Shown: in pieces, positions 1-11,356 of the stretch | Position numbering within the stretch: the first letter of the stretch is position 1 | How the letters are laid out: the number at the start of each line of letters is the position of its first letter | NCBI GenBank assembly: GCA_947652605.1 | Contig: OX393576.1 | Location: forward strand, 10,938,575-11,002,574 | Direction: 5' to 3' | Origin: Elmis aenea | Lineage: Eukaryota > Arthropoda > Insecta > Coleoptera > Elmidae | DNA: 64,000 nt | Made by a program: the position numbers and the translations under genes | Notes under the pieces: generated by a model | The model's database searches: none | Told to the model about the DNA's origin: nothing | Seen by the model: only the letters and a program-made list of their open reading frames with translations

Positions 1-89
1 TTTTCTTAGTTCTTGATTATGTCTCTCCATCTCTGTCTGTCATTAGCTAACTGTGGCATCTCTTCAGATGACTCCTTTTTCCTCTAGTC

Positions 90-347
90 CAGGGGTTCCC
101 AAAGTTTTCACCAGGCGGGACAAATTGTAGACTCTGAATATTTGGCGGGCCAAAAAAAAGAATTGTTTTTGAGACCTTGAGTCGTGGAGAACCGACAAAA
201 TCTTGAAATGTCAAAATATGTAGGTCTGTAAAAAGAAAATTACCTGGTATGATTTCAAGATGGCTGATGGTCTGACATAGCGCGGGCCGTATTTTTAGGG
301 TCCGCTGGCCCCATTTGTCCCGCGGGTCGTACTTTGGGAACCCCTGT
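90..347. mobile_element. hAT-like MITE inside LINE1 copy 1
   Basis: The ends are inverted: CAGGGGTTCCCAAAG at the left and CTTTGGGAACCCCTG at the right. The candidate 8-bp target duplication is CTCTAGTC (82-89) against GTCTAGTC (348-355), with one mismatch. The interior is G+C-rich (GCGGGCC, CGCGGGTC) and has no coding capacity. The 8-bp duplication and CAG...CTG ends are hallmarks of non-autonomous hAT elements. LINE1 sequence resumes on both sides. Confidence 0.75.
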
Positions 348-694
348 GTCTAGTCTATGTCTCACTGCGTTTTCTCACTTTGGTCTTTGTCTTCCTTCAC
401 GTATTTTTCCCTCAAACTTCGTCTTTCGTTCCATTTTTGCGTACGTGCTTTCTAGCATGCGTAGAAGATGTCCCAGTATCTTAATTCGTTCTTTCCATCT
501 TTTTTTTCTTTATGCCTTCCACTCCACGGCTTTTTCTAATTTTATGATTGCTAGTTTTATCAATTAGGTAGTCTACATTCTACTATTATTCTCAAAAGGC
601 TCATCTCCTGCGCCTGTATCCTTTGTTTTTGCCTTCTTGTGAGTGCCCAAGTTTCTAAATTGTAAGTAAGAATTGGTGCGTACGCTGCATTAGA

Positions 695-1775
695 CAGGGT
701 GTTTTGTAAAAAATGCGAAAAAATCAGGAGATGATTCCCTATCGAAAAGGGGGGTCTTTTATATAAAAATTTTTACTTAATCTTTTTTCGGAGTTAAACC
801 CCTCTAAAGGGGAGCGGTAAAATTGAGTTTTCATTTTATTTCTCAAATTTGAATAAACGTAGGAGACTGATATTTGGTAGATGTTTATGGTTATTGAAAG
901 GTTTCCCATAGTAATATTTTCAATCATATCCCACCTTCACAGGGGACTAAAAAGTGCGACCCCTGCTGGGTTTTTTATCAGAACTTTTTGGTGGGTTGAA
1001 ATTTTGCAATTAGAAAAACCTTTTTTGATAGCTTGATTTATTTAGAAACTCTTTTTATTCTTTAGTTCTTCTCGTAAAACCTTCCGGTTTTGAGAAAAAA
1101 ATTAAATACGTTAACATGAACCGTTAAATTAATATTTCAATATAAAACGTTTCATTTTCGTGGTTACCATGGTTTGTTTATGTCCGTATTGGTTAGAATT
1201 GTCGGGTAATAATTCATTTCGACATTTACGCGGCGACAACACTAAAACGCCCGTCAATTCTACCCAATACGAACATAAACAAACCATGGTAACCACCAAA
1301 ATGAATCGCTTTATATCGGAATATTTGATGGTTCATGTTTACCTATCTTATTTTTTACTCAAAAACGGTAGCTTTTACGAGAAAAACTAGAGAATAAAAA
1401 AAGTTTTTAAATGAACCAAGCTTTAAAGTGTTTTTTTTTTAATTCCAAAATTTCGACCCACCAAAAAGTTCTGATACAAAAACCAACAGGGGACGCTTTT
1501 TTCAGCCCCCTGTAAAGGTATGAGATAATAAAAAATATTACTATGGGAAACTATGGGAAACCTTTTAATAAGTATAAAAAATCTACCAAATATCATTCTC
1601 CTACATATATCCAAATTTGAGAAATAAAATAAAAACCTAATTGTATTGCTCCCCTTGGGGGGGTGTAACTCCGAAAGGAGACGTCTGAGGAAAAAAATTG
1701 ATATGAAAGACCCCCCTTAATTTTCGATAAGGGATCACTACCTGAATTTTTTAGCAATATTTAAGAAACATCCTG
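695..1775. mobile_element. Foldback element family A, copy 1 (full-length palindrome)
   Basis: The whole 1.08 kb is one imperfect palindrome. The left arm runs CAGGGTGTTTTGTAAAAAAT onward, and the right arm ends in its reverse complement (TTAAGAAACATCCTG). Arms meet near 1235 around a short spacer next to ATTTACGCGGCGACAAC. Matching landmarks include GGGGAGCGG/CCGCTCCCC-type blocks, AAAGTGCGACCCCTG, and ACCATGGTTTGTTTATG (about 1168) with its inverse near 1280. It has no significant coding potential. Related copies lie near 11357, 21101, 23390, 29672, 51515 and 58159. Termini and TA-rich flanks suggest mobilisation by a TA-targeting DDE transposase, which is an inference. Confidence 0.88.
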
Positions 1776-2125
1776 TATACTCGCGTCTTGGTTTGTTTTG
1801 AGACCTCTTTCTTACTTATCAAGCATTCATTTGTGACGTGATAAAATTTCGTCGTGGCAACGATTATGTTATTCGGTTCTTCTTTAAATTTACCGTTGCT
1901 ACCTTTATGGTTCCTAAATTTTCAAAACTTCATTTATCTTTTCTTGGCTTGATTAATAACGTTACATGATTCTTCGTCATAACCATTGTGTTTGTCTTTA
2001 TTTTTATTGATGCTCACATTGCTTCTTCTTCACATATCTTCTCATGCCCCCTGATTAAGTTGCAAGTCTTTTTCGTTTTTAGCTAATAGCAGCTCATCAT
2101 CTTTGTGCATTAAAAAAAAAAACAA

Positions 2126-2892
2126 ACTCAAACACCTTTTCGAATGCAGCTACATTCTCTTGGCCAATAATCGCCACACGCCACTGCATCCCATTCATCT
2201 GAGTTGTAATGTAGGTGGTCCCAATTCCATTATAAACACTTTATTTTATTGCTAGATCGTAAAAGTAGCAGTTTTCTTATTGTAGTGTGTCCTTAAGGAG
2301 TGACTTTCTCGTGACGTCTGTTAGCAATGATCAATGACACCTTTGATCCATTACTATTAAATTCCACCATACGCATATACCAACACTTCATTACAACTAC
2401 TAAAAGTTACATTTTTTTAATGCTAACAATCAGTTTCAACGTTTCAAAGCCACGTATTTTCATTCTGCAAGCTGTAATTACGAACATGTTCTTTGTCGAT
2501 TTACCACTAATGATTGCCGGATATGTTAAACCATTCTACAATGGAAAGTCAAGGATTACAACTTTGCACATTCAATCGGACAAAATCCTAGCATTTACCG
2601 TTGCACAAGACGAGATAATTTAACATAATCCTTTTAGAAAGTGGTGGGATATTTATGAATAACAATAACTCAAACTGTGTGCCATAAATTCTTTTCATCG
2701 AAAGTAACAAGTTTGTGGACACAAAATGACGTTGAATGAAAAGCACGCCTATATTGTACCACAAAGGTTTGTTGAAAACCAGCGACTGTTATCTTATTTT
2801 ATAAGTGAAATGTCAACTGTTTAAGATACGAAACCGGATCTAGGCGATAACTGTTGAGATGAAATAACAAAATTTTATAAGGGGAATTTTGA
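2126..2892. other. Unassigned spacer between two LINE1 copies
   Basis: This is moderately complex A+T-rich sequence. It contains a 98-codon open frame on the plus strand (2327-2623) and competing open stretches on the minus strand. None of the translations was recognised and no splice signals stand out. It may be an eroded transposon interior, but nothing firm can be assigned. Confidence 0.4.
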
Positions 2893-3780
2893 ATCATGTT
2901 CCATTTTTGCGTAACTGCTTTCTGGCATGCGTAGTCGATGTCCCAGCCATTTTAATTGGTTTGTCTCCAACTTTTTCATTGTCTGATTTTATCGTTGCCT
3001 ATTTAATCAATTAGTTTACATCCTTCTATTCTTCTCAAAAATCTCATCTCGTGCGTTTATATCCTTTTGTTTTGTTTTATTTTTAGTGCCCAGGTTTTTG
3101 AACCATAAGTAAGAATTGGTAAACAGGGTGATTGAAATTCGAGTTTAAGCATGGGGATCTCACTTATTATAGTAGCTAGAGAATAGGTTTAAATTTGGCA
3201 AAGTTGGTAAATTTTGTGCTCAAAAATAATCTGAAGAGAAATTGAAAATATCTCAAACGGTATTCGAGAAAATTAGGAAAAACTTGAAAATAAGATTTTC
3301 GAAAATCGCCTATAACTCCTTTGGATTATAAAATACTTCAAATAATGTGTAAAAACATTGCCCAAGCAACTTTTTAAGCCAAATCGGATGGTGGTGACAA
3401 TTTTTTCTTAGGTCGGTTTGTTTTTGTTTTGGGACAACCAGCTTTATTTTTTCTTATTTTGCTATTTGCATAATCAAATAGAATTTATTTTTTTGAATCC
3501 ATTGATGTATCGCACATGGTATTTTACTTCTTTATTCATTGCCAAATTTTACGGTTTTTAACAAGAACCATTATAAATTAGGTAGGCCGGTCGTTGTAAT
3601 TTATATTGTTTCCATGACAACCAATCAATAAACTAAAAGTTTTGAAAGCCTATTACTTGTCACATTAATAGATTCGCAAAAATGTTTAATAACGAAGAAA
3701 AACGCGATATGCTGCGATTTTTTTATACCATTCTTTTAAGTTTTGTTATACGTTATCACTAATTTATAGAATTTTACTTA

Positions 3781-3923
3781 AATGGTGCCTTTCCACGTGA
3801 GAGTAAACTACTCTCGATAGCAGCGTCGCCAAGGATACAGCCCCTGAGAGTAACTCGCGATTGGCTGTATCCTTGGCGACGCTACTATCGAGAGTAGTTT
3901 ACTCTCACGTGGAAAGGCACCAT
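3781..3923. mobile_element. 143-bp hairpin MITE with TTA duplication, nested in foldback B1
   Basis: Two arms of about 61 bp (starting GGTGCCTTTCCACGTGAGAG) are reverse complements with about one mismatch, separated by about 20 bp. TTA flanks both sides (3778-3780 and 3924-3926). Foldback B2 supplies a paralogous empty site near 44840 (reverse strand ACTTAAGTTTCTG), where the insert and one TTA are missing. A TWA duplication fits PIF/Harbinger-like elements, which is family knowledge. The near-perfect arms indicate a recent insertion. Confidence 0.82.
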
Positions 3924-4009
3924 TTAGTTTCGGTTTAATGTACAAAAATAGTGTTTTTTTCCGTATATGTTTGTAATAAAAATGTTTTTTTATTGTCATC
4001 TGAAACATT

Positions 4010-4200
4010 TCCGCCATATTTTTCTCTAAGTTTGGTCAAAGCTCAATATTTACCCAAGTTTCTGTTCAACGTACAAAAATATGTGTGCGAGGGTTGTCTT
4101 TTTTCTGGATATGTTTCTGTCGTTGACTTGACAATATAGAATTCCTATTCAATGAATAAAAAATTCGCAGCATATCGCGTTTTTCTTCGTTATTAAACAT
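4010..4200 (-). pseudogene. DUF4817-like helix-turn-helix fragment within foldback B1
   Basis: On the minus strand, starting at the ATG at 4200, the frame reads MFNNEEKRDMLRIFYSLNRN. After small frame changes it continues with a pattern like RxQPSHTYF...LxxxLxxYGxF and ends near NVSD. The pattern E-x-DM-L-x-Y-x6-RN, then R-R-x-P-S, then F-x-RL-x-x-x-L resembles the DUF4817 helix-turn-helix that insects carry at the N terminus of transposon-linked proteins. No catalytic domain follows. The same start occurs in B2 on the plus strand (44557) and in truncated form in B3 (35564). Confidence 0.62.
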
Positions 4201-4860
4201 TTTTGCGAATCTATTAATGTGACAAGTAATAGGCTTTCAAAACTTTTAGTTTGTTGATTGGTTGTCATGGAAACAACATAAACTACAACGACCGGCTTAC
4301 CTGATTTATAATGGTTTTTGTTTAAAACCCTCTTTTTAATTTGGCAGTGATTAAAGAAGTAAAATACCATGTGTGGTTCATCAAAGGATTCAGAAAAATA
4401 AATGCTATTAGATTATGTAAATAGCAAAAATTTGCTCCCATAGGAAAAAATAAAGCTGGTTGTCCCAAAACAAAAACGAATCGAGCTAGGAAAAATTTGT
4501 GACCACCATCCGATTCGGTTTAAAAAGTTGCTTCGGTAATGTTTTTACACATTTGAAGTATTTTATAATCCAAAGGAGTTATAGACGATTTTCAAAAATC
4601 GTATTTTCTAGTTTTTCCCAATTTTTTTGAATACCGTTTAAGATATTTCCAATTTCTCTTCAGATTATTATTGAGCACCAAATTTAGCCACTTTGCCGAA
4701 TTTAAACTCTAGCTACTGTTATAAGCGAGATCCCCATGCTTAAACTCGAATTTCAATCACCCTGTTGTAAAATAAATTTACTTATTAGTAAGCTTTTATT
4801 AGTGGCGTGATAAAATCGTTGCAGCTATTCTGTTGTTTAGCACTTCTTGCAATTTACCGT

Positions 4861-6299
4861 GCTCAGCATTTAAAATATTAGTAGGGCTCAAATAACCGTC
4901 TTAAGCTTTTAGGTGATATACGTTTAAAAGTCAGTTTAAGTTCCCCAAAAATCCCAGATATAAATGTTCTCTAAAATTTGTTTATTACCTGTTTTATGCA
5001 CCATCTTGAGAAAAATAAAAAATCGGTTTTACCATTTTTTTTACTACATCCTAATTTTGTTATTTAAATTTGTTGCAGAATCATTTCAAAGACTTAGTAC
5101 TCGTTTTTATGAAAATCTACATCAGTTTAACACTAGTAAACATCAACTATATTTTGTAAACTTTATATTTCTTGTAAAAAGTATATGGCTTCAGTAATTA
5201 AGCTGTAAAAATTGCTTTTTTCACTACCATAAAAATAAACTTGAAATAACTTTTAAAACTTACGCAATCGTCATAAAAATAACGTTCGTTTTTATTATGA
5301 AGTTTAATTAAAGTTAGGCATTTCATGCAACGTGTCTGTGAACTTAAGATTTTTTTGTACTGCGTTCCAAGTAATCAATCGTTTATTTTACTAAAGCTTT
5401 GAAGATTAGGGTTCAGCTATAGATTGCAGTGCTTCTAGGTCTATTGAGCAGAGGGGAACCCCCGACGGTATTGAGGTTTATTCTAAGATTTAATAAACTA
5501 AGTAGAAACATTTATGAAGAGACCGTACAATCTCCTTATTGGTCCCCGACATTTTTGTGGGTCGCTTTTCTAAGATTCCATTGCTAATATCTTGCTGGGA
5601 TCCACACCACAAATTTCGTGGGTCCAAAATATTGTGTCCCGCGGGCGTCATTCATCAGAACACTTACCCAAACCACTTTTAAAAATTTCACACGTTCAAA
5701 TTTTAAAATGCCGAAAAGGTTAAAAAAAGGTTAACCACCAATGGTTAACAACGTAAACTGACTGCAGTCATGGCATCGCCTATAAGAATAAAATCATTTC
5801 GCTTTTGCATGAACAGTGAAATCCTCAAATGTAGGAAAAGAAATGTATAATAAATCGGTTTTTAGAATAGTTTCGCTAGGAATATTGCTGGAGATAAATT
5901 TATCAGAATTATCAGAGCTGAAAGAGCTGGTCTTTCAGCTGTGAACTGCATCTCTGGAATATTTCAAGTGAATCATTGTTTTAAGTTAAACGGGCGAGGC
6001 GAACTGAAACGACAAAGAAACTTTAAAATGTTTTAATTTGCAAAAGATGCTTATTTCTCGTTAGAAACTTTTAAACGAATATTAAAAACTAAATTGTTAG
6101 TAAGAAAAGTTTAATAGTGTATAAAAAAAAGTATTCTTTTTTAGGGTGGCTTTTTACAGAACTGTAATACAAGAAAAATAAAGAGGTACTATTAAGGGTT
6201 CTTTGTAATGTGATAAAGATCTACAGATATCTTTTATAACTGGACAAAAATTTAAAAATCAAACCTTATTTTAAATGTTCTTATAAAATTTATTATTTA
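4861..6299. other. Unassigned A+T-rich stretch
   Basis: No convincing gene was seen. A slightly more G+C-rich patch at about 5450-5660 (GGTCCCCGAC, GTCCCGCGGGCG) may be an eroded mobile element, but neither ends nor coding frame could be defined. A short hairpin, GCTGAAAGAGCTGGTCTTTCAGC, lies near 5920. Confidence 0.4.
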
Positions 6300-7253
6300 T
6301 TTAGTCATGAGTCCTTCTACTGTTCGGTGTAGGACTGTTGAGTTGTGTTGTGCTGACTTTTCCTATGTTTTTCTGTCTTGTGCTAGCTTTTTTTATGTCT
6401 TTACATTTGATCTTTCTATCCGCTGCTGCTTTTTTAACTTTGTCGAGCCAGGTTTTTCTCGGTCTACCTCTTTTGTTTTTTCTTTCATCCTACAGATGTG
6501 ACCCAACCATCCCAGCTGTCTTTCTTGTATTTTTGTTTCAACGATTTTATCTTTAATTGTTCTCTATATGTTTCATTTCTGATTTTATCTTTTTTGTTTT
6601 TCCTTGGATTTTTCTTAGAAATCTCATTTCTGCTGCATTCACTCGGCTATTATTTTTTCTTTGCGAGTGTCCACGTTTCACTTCCGGATAAAAGTGCCGT
6701 AGTTACTACCTTTTTGACCACTTCCACTTTTTTTTGTTCTGGGACTTCCGTATTTCCAAAAAATGTTGTTCCTAAACTGTTAAATATTCTTTCAACATTT
6801 CCTGTCCTTTCGCTTTTCTTGGTCCATTTCTCTATTTTTCTCTATGATCACTCCTAAATATTTAAAGCTTTCTAGCTCTTCCAACCTAAGCCCATTTAAA
6901 GTGATGTTATGCCCTTTGTTCTCTGTTGTAACGATCATAGTTTTAGTTTTTTCGGTATTTATTTTCATATTAATTTTTTCCAATTCCAGGTTTAGAGTTT
7001 CTAGATTATGTTGCAGATTCATTTCTGTTTCCGCGACTAAGAGCATGTCGTCTGCAAACATTAGCTCCGTTATGTTTATTTTTTCCATTTTCCAGTTGCC
7101 TAGGTAAACGGTCCCATGTTTTGTTTTACTTCTTTAATTACCCCATCTATGACTACTGAGAATAATAATGGACTGAGCATGCATCCTTGCTTTAAGCCCT
7201 CTTTTGTTTCAAACTCTTCCGATTCTTCGTTTTGGGTTCTTACAATGTATTCT
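6300..7253 (-). mobile_element. LINE2 copy 1: reverse transcriptase C-terminal half and 3' end
   Basis: From about 7240 on the minus strand the translation contains EGLKQGCMLSPLLF, an RT motif preceding the active site, followed by VVIDGVIKEVKQ. After a frameshift the 6792-7088 frame gives ITELMFADDMLLVAE, with FADD as the polymerase catalytic box, then KINTEKTKTMIV and SFKYLGVIIE. Further downstream, broken frames keep SETWTL, VNAAEMRFLRK and a basic tail. The 3' end is near 6300 beside TTTATTTAG repeats. Frameshifts make it non-functional. It matches 24825-25683 closely. It is probably an RTE-like element, by inference from the tail. Confidence 0.85.
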
Positions 7254-8009
7254 TATAACAACAAAACTTTAATTGCTAACAGCAATCATTGTTGCGAGAA
7301 TGTTTATTGTTAATATCGAGGAGTGTTCCGAGAATTTAGCATTTTAACAATACGTTATCGGTTGTATCTACAATCTGCCACAACAATTACCTTACAATTT
7401 TATGAGCGTAATTAAAAAATTATTAGAAAGTGTTGTGAAATTGAATTGAACGCCACATCCCATTTACTATGCCATAACAGGTCGTATTTTTTAATTATCA
7501 ACTTCTTTTAGTTCCGCGCATGTTGTTGAACGTGTACGACTCTGCGTGGACTTTGATATTTTGTGCTTGTGAATATAGTCAAATTCAAATGTGGCATTGT
7601 TCCTTTGATAGTTTGTTCCATAAAGCTTAGCCAAGCATGTCTTCCCGAACGCTCACCTGGTCACCCTATTATTAACTGGTTATCAACTTCCGTTGTCTTA
7701 ACAGTCGACTTCCGTTTTACGGCTAATGCATCTACAGCAAATACAATTCACAACAATACCTTCCCTCATCATCGTAGCTGATGCATTGAAACGCACGTTT
7801 GTTAATTAAAAAATTAACTTAGCTGAGGTGTAGTATCCGTTTTGTTGGGCATTTAAAACAAGCCTACAACAAATCACAACTCTTCATTAACATTTGATTG
7901 AGGAGTTTATCTAGAAACTCATCACAAATATTTTTGACATACCATTTGCATGAGTGAAAATTGGTCAAAAGTTATAGATTATTTGCAATGCACGAGTTAT
8001 ATTTTGTCA
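7254..8009. other. Unassigned stretch
   Basis: Between the 5'-truncated end of LINE2 copy 1 and the next MITE there is ordinary A+T-rich sequence. Short frames such as 7563-7781 show no recognisable motif. Confidence 0.4.
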
Positions 8010-8472
8010 GAAAATTTCCTTCACCTAACCTACCTGTCAAATTAAATGTATGTTATTTCAAATTTTACGAGTAGGTACCGTCAGAGTGGTGCGTCAGGGG
8101 TGTGGTTTAATCTATATAAAAGTAACGCCGAAATTCGTCAAAAACTATCAAGATTAAAATATTTAATTTCCTCTCCAAATTTATACCTATTTTCGACCAA
8201 TCACAAACTGAGATTTCTTAGAAACGACCAATAAACGCATGAAAATCTGTTAATTGCGAAAACGATATTATCAGTGTATGATTATGTTTATAGGTCGTTT
8301 CTAGGAAATCTGAGTTTGTTATTGGTCGAAAAAGCAAATTTGACCGGAGGATCAACACCTGATAGGGGAATGTAAAATTATTACCGTGTAATAATGCTCC
8401 TATTGGTAGTCTAGAAGATTTAAGATAAGTGATTGGTTGAAAACGCAAATTTGAGAGGTGAAGGAAATTTTC
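8010..8472. mobile_element. MITE with 17-bp terminal inverted repeats
   Basis: The left end GAAAATTTCCTTCACCT is the exact reverse complement of the right end AGGTGAAGGAAATTTTC. Subterminal blocks are also inverted: TTTTCGACCAATCACAAACT near 8190 against GTTTGTTATTGGTCGAAAA near 8315. No coding potential. Part of the left half recurs near 28170-28395, which supports an interspersed family. Confidence 0.72.
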
Positions 8473-8551
8473 CAATTAATTGTCGACTGTCGCCCACTCA
8501 CACCTATTTCCTCATGAAATAATTAGTCAAAGTATTGATCATGATTTAGAT

Positions 8552-8703
8552 CAGTGTTTCTCAAACTTTTTACCCTCACGACCCCATCCAAAATTAAAAC
8601 CTTTTGTTTCTATTTTTTATACTATAATGAAAAGGCTCGCGGGACCCCTTCAGAAGGATTCGGGGACCCCCAGAGGCCGCGGACCACATTTTGAGAAACA
8701 CTG
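8552..8703. mobile_element. hAT-like MITE, 152 bp
   Basis: Ends are CAGTGTTTCTCAAACTTTT and TTTTGAGAAACACTG. The 8-bp flanks ATTTAGAT (8544-8551) and GTTTAGAT (8704-8711) differ at one base. The interior is relatively G+C-rich. The organisation is that of a non-autonomous hAT element. Confidence 0.85.
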
Positions 8704-9927
8704 GTTTAGATGATTAATTCAGTTCTGATACTAATTTTAAATTACGACTAAACCGTAATAATTGATTGCATTTCTATAAAATTACAAGTTTTTTTGCAAC
8801 GTTCTAAGCTATAAGAAATTAAACTAACTAGAGAAAATTACTACTTAATTTTTTTGCTAAAATCTTTATTAAAGAGAAAAATATTTTACACTCTATTACT
8901 GTTGGAATGGATCAGTTTTATTGCGCATGCAAACCACATTTCAATGATATATATTCAGCAACCGATATTAATTAATTTCTTGTAGATTATAGTACGTGTT
9001 CGAAGCGAGGTAATGTGAAACAGTCCAGAAAATCTTAATGAGACAGTCTTATATGCCTTGTTAATTGAAAGATTATTGCTGTGTGCTAATGATAGTGTAA
9101 TCAATAAATGTAATTAATATTTTAAATAAAAGTTCATGGATTGCTAATAGTAATGGATACCAAAAAGAAAAAGTTTATTGATTTAACTGACTTAGATATA
9201 TTGCACACATATTCTGCATTCAACGAGCTGTTTTAGTTTCTTGAACACTTATCAGTGTTTAGATTCAAAATTTTGATATACTTACATCACCAAAATACAT
9301 CAAGACGATCTTAGTGTTTCTGAACCAAATTTGGAAATTTTAAAAGATATGACAAGTTCTAAATTTATTTTAATTGTAATTTACTCTTATCCAAGAATTC
9401 TAACAATAAAAAATTGTAAAAAACAATAATCTACGTATTATTATCCTTTGGGGTATTTTATGCTGGATATAAATGTGAAAATATTGGTAAATACATTAAA
9501 GAACAGTAACACAAACAAATATTTTCAAAAGAAATTTAAAGATAAGTTTATTTCAATATTTTATTGTAATTTTTTTATTAGCCATTACTGTCCTACATCT
9601 TGAAGTCATTGATACAATTAATTGTTGGTATCTTTCAAAAAATATCGTTGTCCATATATTCCTTAAATTCTTTGAGAGTTCCTGTTTATTTTAATTCTTA
9701 TATCCTCGTTACATTTTACGTCCTTCTCAAGAATTCTTAATGGTATTCATGTTGAGAGACTGCAATGGCCATCCCATATTTTGTTGCTGAATTTGGTCAC
9801 TACTTTGGTTGTATGTTTCAGATAATTATTCTGTTTAAAATATCGGAATTGGGGGTCACTATGATACTTGTCTAATAAATTACCAAAGTAAATTGCTCCA
9901 GTGATGTTATGTTAATAAATATAAATA
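8704..9927. other. Unassigned A+T-rich stretch
   Basis: No open frame, repeat pair or splice-like exon was recognised. Sequence is simple and A+T-rich throughout. Confidence 0.45.
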
Positions 9928-10246
9928 TTTTTTTGTGCGATCGTACTAGAAACAGCTGTTTGACGGACGCGTTAGCACTACGTGACATTCTGTCACTCAC
10001 AGATGACGGCGTATGTACTGCATTACCGGGCCCTATCCTTAGCAACGGCCGTATAAGTTACTTTTCAGGCCGTTACCCTTAGCAACGGCCGAAAAAGTAA
10101 CTTTTACGGCCGTTGCTAAGGAGAGGGCCGGTAATGCAGTACATACGCCGTCATCTGTGAGTGACAGAATGTCACGTAGTTTCTAACCTATAATTTTGAA
10201 AATTACTAAAAATTTTAATTGTTTTTAATTCGATCGCACAAAAAAT
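9928..10246. mobile_element. 319-bp hairpin element with GTGCGATCG/CGATCGCAC ends
   Basis: The terminal inverted repeat is TTTTTTGTGCGATCG against CGATCGCACAAAAAA. Inside, a near-perfect palindrome runs from CTACGTGACATTCTGTCACT (about 9979) to its inverse ending near 10180. It is built on GCATTACCGG and CTTAGCAACGGCCGT blocks, with the latter repeated internally. It is far more G+C-rich than its surroundings. This looks like a non-autonomous DNA transposon. Confidence 0.82.
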
Positions 10247-11356
10247 GTAATATGCACCTCGGCCAAAACGTACTTTTTGGCCTTGATACATAAATAACTA
10301 TTAGGTTATGGAGTAAATGATTACAAACAACTTTTATGTTTAACTTTTTTAAATGTTATTACTAATAACTTGGCTGGAACACCCTTTATACCAGGAAAAT
10401 ATGGTCCAGCACCTGTAAAATAAATATTAATTTCGTATTAGTTCCTTGTACTTTGCTTTCACATGTTTTCAACAGATCAAAAGGCTCATAAAAATTCTAC
10501 TTTTCTACACATGATTCACATTTTTTATGCCATTAAATGCGTCTCTCTATTTATCGTCCGATACTTACTATATACAATCGAAATTAATTGGATTTCTCCC
10601 TAATGGGATGTAGTACTTTACTAATATGTTAGTTATCGTTTGGTCAAGCACACACAATTCTGTACGTATGTGACTTACATAACCATTTTTAGCGGTCAGT
10701 TATTCGTTTCTTCACATGTAACATGTAAGCAAAAATGTTATAATTGCGCTGTGTAATGCCGCATAATTATAAACGTCTAAAAGCTTAGTTATTTAGTGTT
10801 TGCTGGTGAGAAATTCAATAGAAAACGCGTGGAATTTTAATTACAAGTTTGCAGCTATTACTCAGGTATGTCGGACAAAGAATTTTCAGCGGGTATTGTA
10901 GAGTTTCAGTGTAGTTTTTTACCGTTCAGGTATAGTTGACAGCACATTGTTTTATTTCTGTTTATTTTTTTTGCAAAACGGATGCTTAGGTATCGTAGTT
11001 TAAAAGTAGAAGTTGGCGATGTTTTGAATTTATCCATTTAGTCAGTGTATATGCTAAAACAAAATTAAAAAGGGTTTTCCAAAAATTTTGACTTGCTTTT
11101 TACATTACTAGGTTGTTTATCTGAATGTCCTCCTTTTCGTAATTTTTTTTTATAGAACTATTATAAATGATTTCAATTAAAAATCAAATAGTATTCTACC
11201 TAAGTTCGAAGGTTCTTTTGATGAAATGCTACACCGTTTCAAAATTCTTGTTTTTTTGTCAGTAGCAATTTTATCTAGCTTTTGGGCAAGAGATCCTTTG
11301 GAAAAAAGTGCGTGTTTTAAATTAGCTTGTTTATATTGATAAACGAATCAATTATA
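10247..11356. other. Unassigned A+T-rich stretch
   Basis: Nothing beyond unstructured A+T-rich sequence was seen. No exon-like island was found. Confidence 0.45.

Larger units (their letters stand above)
1..2125 (-). mobile_element. LINE1 copy 1: degenerate non-LTR retrotransposon, RT C-terminal half, carrying two insertions
   Basis: Read on the minus strand, the pieces translate with frameshifts into the second half of a LINE reverse transcriptase. Near 2060-2110 there is a degraded active-site region (DDELLLAKNEKDLQ). Near 1920-2000 comes a KTNTMVMTKN segment. Near 1790-1860 and 590-690 are the thumb-like KKEVSKQTK and ILTYNLETWALTRRQKQRI segments. At 1-560 lies the basic tail typical of LINE C termini. 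Frame is lost repeatedly, so this is a relic. It is interrupted by a hAT-like MITE (90-347) and a 1.08-kb palindrome (695-1775). The same LINE recurs at 2893-4860 and about 38175-38480. It probably belongs to the RTE-like LINEs common in insects, judged from the tail; the clade is an inference. Confidence 0.72.
3124..4764. mobile_element. Foldback element family B, copy 1 (1.64-kb palindrome with HTH-coding centre)
   Basis: The left end CAGGGTGATTGAAATTCGAG is mirrored by the right end CGAATTTCAATCACCCTG. Long arms correspond: the TAGGCCGGTCGTTGTA block near 3590 is inverted near 4285, and AAAATCGCCTATAACTCC near 3303 is inverted near 4580. The central part differs between arms. The right arm (minus strand) carries a helix-turn-helix reading frame, while the left arm keeps only its first codons. 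A 143-bp hairpin MITE lies between them. Other copies are at 35429-36081 and 44162-45487. Confidence 0.87.
2893..4860 (-). mobile_element. LINE1 copy 2, split by foldback B1
   Basis: 2893-3120 aligns by eye with 429-680 of LINE1 copy 1; for example, both share TGCGTA, a GCATGCGTAG block, and the AAGTAAGAATTGGT end. LINE1 sequence resumes after the palindrome at 4765-4860 (TTACTTATTAGTAAGC, GGCGTGATAAAAT), matching 1795-1870 of copy 1. On the minus strand this is the thumb-to-tail region of the reverse transcriptase. It is too decayed to encode protein. The interrupting palindrome is unrelated in its arms to the one that interrupts copy 1. Confidence 0.68.

Noticed and set aside
2327..2623. 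98-codon plus-strand frame as a host gene
   Set aside because: No domain, no splice context, low-complexity hydrophobic content, and comparable open stretches on the other strand.
6307..7313. Plus-strand frames rich in S, F and L
   Set aside because: They lie antisense to the LINE2 reverse transcriptase and reflect its base composition.
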